From assembly GCF_026151205.1 (NCBI RefSeq), contig NC_087075.1:9773303-9837302 (forward strand): a DNA stretch of 64,000 bases, read 5' to 3'. A program made the position numbers and the translations under genes. This DNA comes from Bolinopsis microptera. Its lineage: Eukaryota > Ctenophora > Tentaculata > Lobata > Bolinopsidae. This document shows, in pieces, positions 23,101 through 34,553 of this stretch. The notes beneath the pieces are model-generated. The model was given only the letters and a program-made list of their open reading frames with translations. It made no database searches and was not told the DNA's origin. How positions within the stretch are numbered: position 1 is the stretch's first letter; each line of letters opens with the position of its first letter.

Positions 23101-26100
23101 TCAATCATTTGCAATCGAATTTTCAGACCTCTTTAACGTTCAAGGAGGGAGCATTTTTTATAATACAGTTTATGAAGCATGAAGCATCATACCATATATA
23201 TTATAACCATATGTCTTGCGAATTTTGTTTTAGGACATCACGTATTTTTCTAATATGAAAATGTTGAAGCGTGTTAAAAGTAACACTAGAATTTATTTGA
23301 TTATTTTCAGATTTGCAGAGGGCTGATATTTTGTTATTTGAAAACCCAGAAGGCTGGCCTTGCTAATTTAAAAACCTAATATGAAATTAACTTTCAAATT
23401 AAATCGAGGATACTTTGAAGTTAAGGGGGCCGGGGGAAACAACTATAAAAAATCATATAAAATAAAATTATCTCGAAATTGATTTTATAGTTGTTTCTGA
23501 TAGAGGGGAGTGATATCTATCAGCTGCTTTTGGTCCCATGGCTATATGTCCCTAGTACATATCCTGAAAGTTTCAGGGTGATTGCTCAAAAAATGTAGGA
23601 GGAGATAGATTTTTAGACTCGATTTTCAGGACGCGCGACTGCAAATCGCTCGCGCAATACAATTAAACATGAGCGCTGACCTTTAACCAGCGATAATTTC
23701 GGCTAGCAACAATATTTTTCCATGGGACCAAAAGCAGCTGATAGATATCACTCCCCTCTATCAGAAACAACTATAAAATCAATTTCGAGATAATTTTGAT
23801 GAAGACCCCCCCCCCCCCGGCCCCCGGCCCTCTTAAACATCAGTCTCAACCTAATATAACGGCTAAATGGCTCTTACTGAGCTGTATCCTTACATATATC
23901 TACAAAATTAAACGGGAAGTTTCACGAAATTTGGGACCAATTAATATCACCTTACACAATACACATGCAACCGAACCTAGTGATCCATCCGCTAATTATT
24001 TGTTCTATAGTTATGTTGAAAGCATTAAAATTGGGTCACAAATCTAAGATTAGATACCGTGAAACATTTGAGACCTCACTGTGCTCGTAATTTTAACCTG
24101 TTTTTAAACCCGTTTGAAATAACCTGAAAACCTGCCTACTCTACGTAACTTTTATAACCCGTCTCAAACCCGACTTTAACCTGTCTAGTGTCTAATCTTT
24201 ATAACCTGTCTAATCTTTATAACCTGTTTAATCTGTCTAATCCTGCCAGGACGTGCTTCAAAACGTGTCCACGCCCCAACGACAGGGAGGACAGCCCCAA
24301 CAGATACCACAACGACAGCTCCAGGCCCTGCTACAGCAGGCCATTGCCAACAGGACACAGGTGACTTAAATAAAGAATGAATTAGATAAATAGATATATG
24401 AATATATTAACGTGTGAATGAATAAATTAAATAAACGTTTAAACTTTCGACCCTTGCACTGTCTCTTGAACGCACCCTGTCTTCAGGCACAACAGCAAGC
24501 GGTACAGCAGCACACAACACATCCCAAACCACACTCTTCTCATCAACAACTACAACAACAACATCACCAACAACAACAGCAACAACAACAACACCATCAA
24601 CAACAGCAGCAACATCAACAGCAGCAGCGAGTAAACGTGTCCTCTTCTGGTCTCGCGGGGTCCTCCAACAACGTCGTTCAGCAGTTATTACAGGTAATTG
24701 GTGTTTTAGTTAATTAGTGTATTTAGCTAACAATTTTATTTCGTTGATTCATTTATTTAAGGGGGCAGGGGGGGTCTTCATGGAAATTTTCTCAAAATCG
24801 ACTTTTTAGTTGTTTCTGATAGAGGGGAGTGATATCTATCAGATGCTTTTAATCCGATAGAAAAATATTGTTCCTAGCCGAAATTATCGCCCGTAAAAGG
24901 TCAGCGCTTGTGTGTAATTGTATTGCGCGAGCGATTTTTGATCGCGTGCCCTGAAAATCGAGTCTAAAAATCTATCTCCTCCTACATTTTTTGAGCAATC
25001 ACCCTCAAACTTTCAGGATATGTTCTAAGGATCATTTAGAAGGGATTGTCCAGGCAAAATTTTGAGATAGGTCTTTAAACATTTTTTATTCGATTTTAAA
25101 AATCTTGGACCTCGAAAAATCATCAAAAAACCAGGTCCAAGATTTTCAAAATCGAATAAAAAATGTTTAAAGGCCTATCTCAAAATTTTGCCTGGACAAT
25201 CTCTTCTAAATGATCCCTAGAACATATCCTGAAAGTTTGAGGGTGATTGCTCAAAAAATGTAGGAGGAGATAGATTTTTAGACTCGATTTTCAGGGCACG
25301 CGATCAAAAATCGCTCGCGCAATACAATTACACACAAGCGCTGACCTTCTACCGGCGATAATTTCTGCTAGGAGCAATATTTTTCCATCGGATTGAAATC
25401 ATCTGATAGATATCACTCCCCTCTATCAGAAACAACTAAAAAGTCGATTTTGAGAAAATTTCCATGAAGACCCCCCCCTGCCCCCTTAATCGATTAGTTC
25501 ACTTAGTTAATTAGTTTATCTCATTAATTAGCCGATTATTTAATCTATTTAATGTTGATGATGATGCTTTCCAGTAAATATTCACTGTTAAAGGAGTAAG
25601 AGGATAGTCAAAAAGGAAGTTTTAGTAATTTTTTAGTAACTTTTTAAAATAAATTTGCTAACAAATTGCCAAATTTTATTAATTAAAAACGTCGCACAGG
25701 CGGTGATGAGTAAACAGCAGCAACAACAAGTTTTGAAACAGCAGTTTCTACCTCCTCCGAAGCAGAGGCCCTCCGCAAGTCACCACAACCATACAACTCA
25801 ACCTCAGGTGAGGCCAGCGGTTTAAAGTTATATTAGATACCTCAACCCTACAACTCAACCTCAGTTGAGGTTTTAAGTTATATTAGATACCTCAACCATA
25901 CAACTCAACCTCAGGTGAGGTTTAAAGTTATATTAGATACCTCAACCATAAAACTCAATTTCAGGTAAGGGTTTTAAATAAGATTTAAACTTACTTCCCT
26001 CAGCCCAGACACGGTCATTCGATGATTATTTCATTTATTGTTTTGGAAATTTAGAATAACATCTTTCCATTTTCAGAATCAGAACCAACATTTGATGTTA

Positions 26101-29100
26101 ATAGAAAACGCTTTGAAAGGATCGAACCCAAATCTGGCGGCCAACTTGAAAACCTTACAGGTACCCCATTATCAAGTTAGTGACTTCCTTTATCTTCAGT
26201 TACTTTATCACGTTACTTGTTATTTATTTATTTAATTTATTTATTAATTTCTTTATTTTGAATCGATCTATAAAGCTATTCGTTATTTAATGTTTTTAGA
26301 TCTTGAATTACTTAATCGGGTTATTTGTTAATTGATTTTATTTATCTTCAATTACTTAATCGAGTTATTATTTTTCTTTATCTTAAGTAACCTTATCAAG
26401 TTATTAGTTACTTTAATAAGTTATTTTTTATTTGCTTTTCTTTACTTTGGGCTCCTTATAATTATCTGAGTAAAGGTTTTAAAACCGCGTAACATTTTCA
26501 AAATACCCCAGCTCTGAAAAAGTCATGATATTCATGTGACTGACAGCCAATCTTATAGCAGCGTAATGCGTATGTAATGTATAATAAGAACTCGACGTAA
26601 TCGCTATCTATCATTGTAATTAAGTTAGTTAATTAATTTTTAATTAGTTTAATAATTAAGTTTTGTTGCACAGGACCAGCTGAAGGCAAAGAGTTCCAAC
26701 CCGTCGGACATCAAGAACGAACTGACAGCTATTATTTCAAATGTACTACGGTTACGCAACTCGCAGCAGCAAATGGGTTCGTTTTAACATATTTAACATA
26801 TTTTTATCATATCTAACATAATATATTCAACATAATATTCAACATTAAGATAAATTACATTGTAGTGTTTAGTAGGGAGCATCACGATTCACGGCTCTCG
26901 ACTAACAAAATAAAACAAGGCAAATAACTGGTCATGGTGAAAACTGAATGAAAATAAAGTTTCGGCACTCATTGGCCTTTTACTAAGGTTACAAAACGGA
27001 CTTTTCATTTCAAGCAGCACTTATAGTCCGTAGGAGGGGCAACGGCATGCCGCGCTAGTATCTATAGCTTAGGCTGTATGTAGTAGGGTTTACAACTAAC
27101 ATAATTAAATCCTGACTTACTTAATCCTTCGCAGCATGAATACAATGGTTCATTAAATTATTTATTCAGCTGTCAAAAATTTGATTATATTCTATAATAA
27201 CACTCTGATTGGTAACCTAAAGTTAGCTGTCTAGGATACAGTCCTCTGATTGGTTAGTTTGACTCACGTGTTGTCTCCCCTTAGAGGGTTCGTCTCCGAA
27301 GCCCCTGAAGTCGCCCTCGCTAAGACGGCAGATACAGACGGCAGCTCACCGCCCCAAACTGAACACCACCTCACTGTACAATGTTAACAAGCCTGGTCCT
27401 AGTCACATTCAACAACTTAGGAAACCAGTCAGAGTTCCCACCATCGACCTGCTACAGGTATTATTTACCTTTTATTCGTCCAATTAGACGCTTATTATTC
27501 TAATTAGACGATAATTATTCTAATGATACGCTAATTGATCCTTGATTTAATTTAGTTAATCATACTTTATCTACACACTCAGTGTAATTATGCGAAACAA
27601 TTATGTCAAATGTATCACGTGCTGTGAAATGTGCCACGTGCTATTAAATGTACCACGTGCTATTAAATGTACCACGTGCTATTAAATGTACCACGTACTG
27701 TGAAATGTACCACGTGCTATTAAATGTACCACGTGCTATTAAATGTACCACGTGCTATAAAATGTACCGCGTGCTATTAAACATATCACGTGTGTTACTA
27801 ACACTAACTGCCAGAACCTGCCGGTGGTGCATCACAGCAAAGAGAAAGTACAGTTTCTGAGCGTGGTGGGGCTGATAACTAGACAGGAGCACCAGCGCCT
27901 CATTCTCTCACATGCTAACAGGAAGAGGAGAATAGAGGAGGCTAGGTGGGTTTATGCTCTTATTTTAAAGGATTTAAAGAGATTTGTTGTAGTTAAGACT
28001 TTAAGATTAAAACAGTGTTGATAGATTCATGATATAAATGTGGTGAAATTTAATTTTTCAACGAGGTCTACTTTTTTGCTTTTTCTCAGTGCGTACTCAT
28101 GATTAACTTAAGAGTTGAGTTCTAATCTAGTCAAACCACAATTTAAATGATTGAGTAATTAATGATTACAAGTTACACAGTACACACGCACGCACGTTGA
28201 TTCTGCATATATAGTTTATAAAAGTTTGACTACTTTGCCATTTTAATGACATAAAAATCATCCCTCCCGACGCCCAATCTAGAGAAAAGAGGAAAGTTTA
28301 ATTTAGGCCCCAGAATTTCCCTCCATTTCACTTGATCCAAGTTACAGTACGATTTTAACTTTAAAACATAACTGGAACAATTTAACCATTCCTGTTAAAA
28401 TGGTTATCAGATCGTTTTATTTAATTAAGAGGTATGTATCTTAACGGTGTAGTGGCAAAACAGCCATTACCTTGACAATCTTAACTGATAAATCTAATTA
28501 GCTGGTATTGAGTTTCAGTGACGTCACGCATCATAATATGATGACGTCATCAAGAAATATCCGCTGAAGAATCTTTCTGATTTTTGTGATCATTCAGGAA
28601 CATTCTGCAGCTGGAAAAAGTTTCTTTTGAGAGGAAAAGAAAACGACCTAGAAAAGATGACATGGACAACGATGGTGGTAAGTTGGTCCTTAATTTATGG
28701 ATAATTATTTAATTTATTACTTAATTAAATACTGAATCTATAACCTTATTTAATAAGTTTTTTCTATATTCAATTGTCGCTGATGAAATTTTTAAGACAA
28801 TAAAGTAAACAGAAAACTACACTGATTTTTTACAACAAACGTTGTCGTAAAGAATACTCATCTTTTAATGGATAGTGCACTATTTGAACTAACGTTGTAA
28901 ACTTACAATTGCACATTATATAATTTTAAAAGTTTGCAAATTAATCCAGTAATCACGTGCCTATCTCCAGACACGCACGAAGACTACTACAGTAAGTGCC
29001 GGATGGCAGTGGAGCTGTGTGACAAGCCTCCTATAAATTAGCGGATAATTAGCTGATTAATTAGCTTTCTAACTTATCAAACAATTAAATGATTACCATT

Positions 29101-31569
29101 AAAATGTGATCTATCTCCAGACACGCACGACAACTACTGCAGCAAGTGCCGGATGGCAGGGGAGCTGCTCATGTGTGACAAATGCCCACGTGTTTATCAT
29201 CTCTTTTGTTTGGATCCTCCACTTAAACAAGTTCCTGATGGGGAATGGTTCTGTTCTAAGTGTAAGGTTCGTGGATGACAACTTTTATGTTGTTTTTTAT
29301 TTGTTGGTGAACTTTGAAACACGAACTTAGGATAGCCAACTATAATACTATCGCAATCAGCGCAAACGGCTAAAATTACAAATTTATTAGCATCCTAACT
29401 TCTGAGTCATATTTTTACAAAGCCTTTGACGTGAATTGGGAGGTTGTTATAGTTTAATCAACTATTGATAAACAAATAGAATAAAAGAGTCTCGAACATT
29501 CCCAACAAAAGCCATGTTCATTTAAGAGTTATTGTAAAGTTACTTCAAAGTATGTATTCATTCTATAAATAGAACGGAGGATAAGATGTAATTTATTTGT
29601 CAATGTCATAATGTAATTTATTGAGGAGTTATCAGTCATTAAATGGTGTCAAACATTGTCCACATGAAATGCATTGATTTGTGATAATAATTTTTGGATA
29701 CGTGCCAAGAAAATTATAAATGTAGAATAATGTCTTGAGTAATTATAACTAGGACGACATGAGCTACCTTGAGAAAAATGAGTGGAAAATGCGTTAAAAA
29801 TGACAGACCACTGTAATGACAATGTAGCAATGTAGTGGGGCAGGAATGTCCAGGAAATATGTTGTACTAAATACATTTTACATGTACATTGTACATGTTT
29901 AGTACATCACGTGTAGTGTGTATTTTGCGTGAGAAACTTATGAAATATTTAATATAGTAGCCACATTGTAAAGTCACACTATAGTTTAACTAATTATATC
30001 GAGATAGTTTGTTAATAATTATTGTTCGAGTAATTAACGCGTGATCAACAAATAATCGACGTACAATTAACAAGTAATTAACTTGAAGTAATTAACAAGT
30101 AATTATGGCAGGAGGAGAAGGACGCGGAGGAGAGTATGGACGTGAACGTTATTGATGTCATGGAGGATCCGGCCGTAGATCAGGGTACGTTAAAATTGAT
30201 CATGTGACAGGTATTAACCAATCAGCTTCCAGTGTTGACCAGTTAAAACTCGACTTTACTGCCAAATGGTAAAACGACAATATTTTTCCAGTTCCCAGTG
30301 CAGATTTATCTATATGTAATATAACTTATCCACCAATTTTAATATTCATAACATGTAAACTCAGTTATTAACTGTTTTTCGGTCTTGCGTCAGTTATTCT
30401 GCGATTGATGCAATTCGTTTAATGGTATAATTTCAGTAAAACTAGGCAAATACAAAGTTCACTTTATGACTCTAATTTTAAACAAACAATTTTAAGGGTC
30501 TAATAATTTTCAATAATAGTAGGAACTTATGTGACCACTTTTAGAGCTGAATTGGATTTACTTTACAGATGTGGTAAAAACTTCTTTAAGCTATTTAATA
30601 ATCTCATCGTATGAATTACCGTGAGTTTGCTACCTATTTATAGATTAGACTGCATTAGCATCAAGCATGTTGTTGAATTTTCGACTGACTCCTACGGATT
30701 TTAACAAAGATTTATCAACTACATAATCAGAAAAAATGTGAAACGGAAAACAGGGTATTTATGCCCCGTAAATATCGGCAAAAGATATAACGCTGACAGT
30801 ATTAAACATAATTATAACCTTGCTAAACAATCATAATATAGTGAATAGCGATTTATCTAATCAGCTTCAAGTGTTGATCTGTAAAAGCCCAAGATTGCTG
30901 TTACGTGTCAAAACAAATATGGATCCCAGTTCAGTTTGTTACGGAGTTTCATATTAACAGGAAAAGATGTAACAGAGTCGATATATTTTAATGTTGCCAT
31001 GGGCTGGCAGGTCCCCATTCATCGTAGTCCGATGGTTTCACTGCATCCTAATATGGTTAACCTCCCAACCAGTTATAAATTCCACGCGTAATAATTAATA
31101 GTGTATTAATAGTGATACTTCCTTGAAAATGTTGCCTGTTCAAATTCGGCAATAAAAATATCTTCGTAGATTGCTTTCATCACGACCTTGGAATGTTATA
31201 AAACACGCAAAAGGAATTTTCAGATTATCAAAATTAGGTTCGCCACATATTCTGTGTGTTTAATAGTCTGTGGGGCTGTAATATTTCAAAATAGATGATC
31301 TTAATGGATCTGCGTTTACTCAGATATGAGATGATAATTTTGATGTGACACGTGACTGGAATTACAAATCACATCAACAAGATGTGGTTGATATTTTTCA
31401 TGTTTTTTTATCGATGTTATGAATTATTTGTCTTGAAAATAATGATAACAACTATTCAGAGAGTCGAGAACAGATAGAGGAATTGCACAGAAAGTTAATT
31501 GAAGCGAAACGAGTCAGACTTGATTTAGAAAACACCACTGATATAACGGTTAGTTCTCTAGAGTTTTAA
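20189..31569 (+). CDS. PHF21A-like: PHF21A (BHC80)-like PHD-finger protein
   Basis: Fourteen exons join in phase: 20189-21262, 21603-21782, 22521-22664, 24250-24360, 24487-24693, 25700-25807, 26077-26160, 26674-26776, 27285-27457, 27815-27945, 28598-28677, 29121-29266, 30112-30184 and 31460-31569 (~908 residues). The N-terminal ~360 residues are acidic and Ser/Thr-rich, ending in IDDDDDLVV. Q-rich segments follow, then VQFLSVVGLITRQEH and a basic AT-hook-like KRKRPRK. The PHD finger starts YCSKCRMAGELLMCDKC and ends WFCSKCK (Cys4-His-Cys3 complete), followed by a Glu/Lys/Arg coiled-coil-like tail. In vertebrates PHF21A belongs to the LSD1-CoREST-HDAC complex and its PHD reads unmethylated H3K4. 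The QEH block, AT-hook and PHD order support this family over other PHD proteins. The upstream in-frame TAG at 20183 sets the start. The end is less sure: 31460-31548 could splice onward instead of stopping at 31569. Confidence 0.8.
21416..21560. repeat. 15-bp tandem repeat (TCTGTCAAAGTTTGT)
   Basis: About nine imperfect copies with CTRTCAAAGTTTGTT units in intron 1 of the PHF21A-like gene, ending ~40 bases before the next acceptor. Confidence 0.85.
22638..23100. repeat. Degenerate tandem duplication including an exon end
   Basis: The end of the exon at 22521-22664 (ACTCAGAGAGCAGCTGGGTT plus TAATCAG) recurs 233 bp downstream at 22871-22898. There the donor is lost (GAATTA instead of GTTAGC). 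Following sequence is also shared, for example GTGATTATTGG in both copies. Confidence 0.7.
23421..23836. mobile_element. Palindromic MITE flanked by TTAA (copy 1)
   Basis: It starts at TTAA 23421-23424 followed by GGGGGCCGGGGG and ends in CCGGCCCTC before TTAA 23833-23836. Inverted arms include AACAACTATAAAATCAATTT and GATATCTATCAGCTGCTTTT with their complements. TTAA at both edges is the piggyBac-type target. No frame for a transposase is present. It shares arm sequence with 24757-25489. Confidence 0.8.
24420..24690 (+). repeat. CAA/CAG polyglutamine tract in coding exon
   Basis: Within the exon 24487-24693, ~85 bases of mixed CAA and CAG codons encode a Gln/His-rich run. Codon mixing suggests selection on the protein, or old age, rather than a fresh triplet expansion. 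Confidence 0.8.
24757..25489. mobile_element. Long palindromic MITE flanked by TTAA (copy 2)
   Basis: TTAA at 24757-24760 and 25486-25489 bracket a ~725-bp near-perfect palindrome whose ends read GGGGGCAGGGGGGG and CCCCCCCCTGCCCCC. The centre is near 25110-25125, with a short loop beside AGGTCC. Arm blocks GATAGAGGGGAGTGATATCT and GAGCAATCACCCT are shared with 23421-23836, so both are one family. It lies in an intron of the PHF21A-like gene. Confidence 0.88.
25786..25975. repeat. ~50-bp tandem array copying an exon end and its donor
   Basis: The last 22 bases of exon 25700-25807 plus the donor (CCTCAGGTGAGG) and part of the intron recur three more times downstream, around 25832, 25892 and 25948. 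Variants are CAGTTGAGG, CAGGTGAGG and CAGGTAAGG. The first is the donor that matches the reading phase of the next exon. Confidence 0.85.
27600..27795. repeat. 18-19 bp minisatellite carrying CACGTG boxes
   Basis: About ten copies of AAATGTACCACGTGCTATT. Most keep the palindromic E-box CACGTG; two vary (CACGTACTG, CGCGTGCTA). It ends 20 bases before the acceptor of the exon at 27815. Confidence 0.9.
28969..29040 (+). pseudogene. Degenerate duplicate of the PHD-finger exon start
   Basis: TCTCCAG|ACACGCACGA at 28962-28978 duplicates the acceptor and first bases of the true PHD exon at 29121. The copy reads THEDYYSKCRMAVELCDKPP and then meets a TAG stop. The first zinc-binding Cys is Tyr and several residues are deleted, so it cannot form the finger. 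It sits in the intron ahead of the intact exon. Confidence 0.8.
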
Positions 31570-34041
31570 ACGCCAAGATGTTATCTGGTTTAAATTTTTT
31601 TCTATTTTCTCTAGTGACTAATCCACTGTACGGCTATTTCATCATTATTTTCATTTATCATGTTTTTTAATCTCTGGCAGTCTGTACGCAGTATTTCATG
31701 ATGTTGATACGTCGCGTTGCTTCCTCCATCCTTAGCTCGCATATTTATTCCCACACGCGTTATAAATCTCACGCGTTACCAGCCAGTTATTCCATACATG
31801 GTCCGCGCGCCGCTTAACTAAATCGATCTGCGTCCGAGATAAAATAACTGTCTCCGTTTGTACCCAACCGGTGTCTGTTGTGAGTTTGTGACGAAACACG
31901 CGAAGTATTTAGTGTTATTGCAACGCCGAGTCCTCATTTGAAAACCTGTGCGCGCGTCGGGCAAACATCCGCGCGTATCAATATTCGGTGATTGACCTAA
32001 TTGAGGGTAAATTGATTATAGCTTGGATGGCTGCTTCTAAAAGACTTCCATTGGCCTTCCCCTTAATTTAATTATTTTCGCATTCACCATCTGTCTAACT
32101 ATACTATCTCTCATCTTCATGATTGGTTACACTTGCCAGGAAGTTGGGCACCCTTCTGCCGCCCCTTGAAGTTACAGTTCGACTTTCAAAACGAGCTCCT
32201 AAAATAACTGCCTTCCTTCCTACATAAATTTCCGATCGCAAGGATTATATAATATATCAGTACCTTTAAATGCAGGATTAATCACGGGGCTTACTAAAAT
32301 TGATATCTCATCATGATATCGTGGGATCTTTCGCGTTTGTTCGTGATAATCTTCTTTTGACAATAATTATTCAACCATACTCCGTATACTTTTTAATCAA
32401 TAGGTCTAGATACTGGTGGGGTGGTGAATCATGATTTTTCTGATACATGACATCGACATCGACATATAGGAAACATGGTCCACTTCTCCACCAGTATACA
32501 TATGGATTCGTGGAATACAATGATTTCTCCTCCAGACACACTTCTTTCTATCACCAGCTTTCTTGAACACAACGATCCCCGCAATTCGAGTTACCGAGAG
32601 TACATTCCATACACTACATCACATTACTCATCACATTAACCATCAATAGTCCAACAAAGTACATATCAAAACTCTGATAAAAACAATTTTCAGTGAGCAT
32701 ATCGCAAGAATGGTCCAACTCCCCTTGAAGCAGAGAAGACCCTCACAAATACCAGTAACACAGTGACGACATCAGTTCCGTGACGTCACATTTCGTCTCA
32801 GAGACGTCACACTTCGTCACACGTTTTAAATGCGAACACACGGGTTGGTCTCGTGAATCTGTTGTAAACACGACGTGAGGCAGATATTATTTTCATTTAA
32901 AATGGAAACGGCTCCAAACACGTCCTTTAATTCTGACCTGCAAATTAGTGCTTCAATTCAAACTGTGAAACTAACTCTTTAATTCTGTCTATAATATCTG
33001 CCATCGACAAGCCTAAAGAACCAACCAATACCGTGAATATAAATGACGACATGGGTGCTATTGCTATTTCTATGCCAAATTGATGATTTAGAAGGCTACA
33101 CTCAATTGTTTTCTACGTGAAATAAAGATTACCATTCGGGCATCAAAACTTCTGTTTGCAGCCGTTTTTAGTTGCCATTTTGGTTAAATATTTGAGAAGC
33201 GAAACAACTACGATTTGAAGTGTTATATTTATTTTCTATTTAGTGTCCACTGCCGTTTTATACTTACGTCCCTCGATTTAGCTTTGACTGGTGTATTGTT
33301 AAGTTTGTACGATACAAGGAATTTCCGGGATTTTAGGGTCGTGTTGTCACATTTTCCCCCGAGAGTTTTGGAGCTCGGAAGTGAGAGAAATAATCTCAAT
33401 GACAAACTTCGATCAATTTTCCAAATTTTACAACAGTAACATAATCGATTAACGGTCTATATTATCATTTGTAGAAACACTAGCAATTTCTGTAAATTTT
33501 TGGATTTGAAATGAGTAAAGTTCCCTACAGACATATTGAAAGTTGATTAAATTAATTTCGTTTTATTTGAAAGTTGAGTGCCACTTGTTACCATGCATTT
33601 TCATAAACATACTGAGAACCAGCAGAAATAAACAACTAATGTGATATTTTATCAGTTAAACTGTCGATTTCAACTCTTGACGATATGCGAAGGATATTTC
33701 GTTCATTGATCATTTCTAAAATGTTTTCCACTGACACTACCAACAGAGTAAAATAGTGTGTAACTATTGTGTGTATGGGAAGGGCCATTTGCTCATGGAA
33801 ACCCTTTCATGAGCGTTTCTCATTTATTTTTATCGTATTAGTTTTCTAGTTTCTGGCAAACTGAACCTGGTGGTTTTATTCGAAGCTCAGAAATTCAATG
33901 AACGTTAAATCTTGTTATTTTGATAGTTTGATTGCAGTGAACCGTAAATCCACTAAATTCGAGACGTGTGTTAAGTGTTCGTCTATCAAGTCACAATGTT
34001 ACAATTTACAGTTTAATTGAAGTGGCTTTGTTACATACATA
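31570..34041. other. Intergenic region, no gene recognised
   Basis: About 2.5 kb between the PHF21A-like gene and PHKB. An acceptor-like TTTTCAG near 32694 is followed by an open stretch to a TGA at about 32765, but its phase does not fit the exon ending at 31548. A cyclic-AMP-response-type TGACGTCA lies at 32781-32788. The stretch 31780-31960 is comparatively CpG-rich. The 74-codon frame at 33215-33439 has no supporting feature. Confidence 0.45.
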
Positions 34042-34196
34042 AGGGGTTCACATATTACGCAATCAGCCGAGGGGGGAGGGGGGTTTCCAAATGATAACGC
34101 TGGTGTAATTTTGATACAATAGCTAGGTGTAAAACTGATTACGGAGGGGGGTAAAAATTGTCCAAAAAGTGATTACGTAATATATGAACGATCCCT
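34042..34196. mobile_element. Small terminal-inverted-repeat element (~155 bp)
   Basis: The left end AGGGGTTCACATATTACGCA mirrors the right end, whose reverse complement reads AGGGATCGTTCATATATTAC. The interior is G-rich near both sides. Such TTCAYATATTACGYAATCA ends resemble those of ISL2EU/IS4EU-type MITEs, but no target duplication is clear, so the family is a guess. Confidence 0.6.
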
Positions 34197-34553
34197 ATTA
34201 AGGGGAAGGAGAAGGGAATACACCATTATGATTTTGTACAATCGACATTTATTCAAAAAAATTAAATGTCTAGAATCAGCGTTCAATGTACATGCTGGGT
34301 AGTGGGCTCACAGGATAACTATAAATCGGTAAACCCTTGGTCATAAAATATTATCGACGTATATATGGATAACCAATGATGAATTGATTATTGTCAGATG
34401 ATTTCATTCTCATGACTAACTTCCGCTTTTCCTGAAGGATCATGTTCTAAGATTAATCCTGCCTTGGTAGAAGAAAGGAAGACCCCTAGAATGGACGCAC
34501 TGAGATATAACCGGTAATCTTAATCCGATACACACGATCTGACTCAGCTCAAT

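Noticed and set aside
32694-32765. Candidate last exon of the PHF21A-like gene
   Set aside because: The acceptor is good but the phase from the exon ending at 31548 gives an immediate TGA. Reading through to 31569 is simpler.
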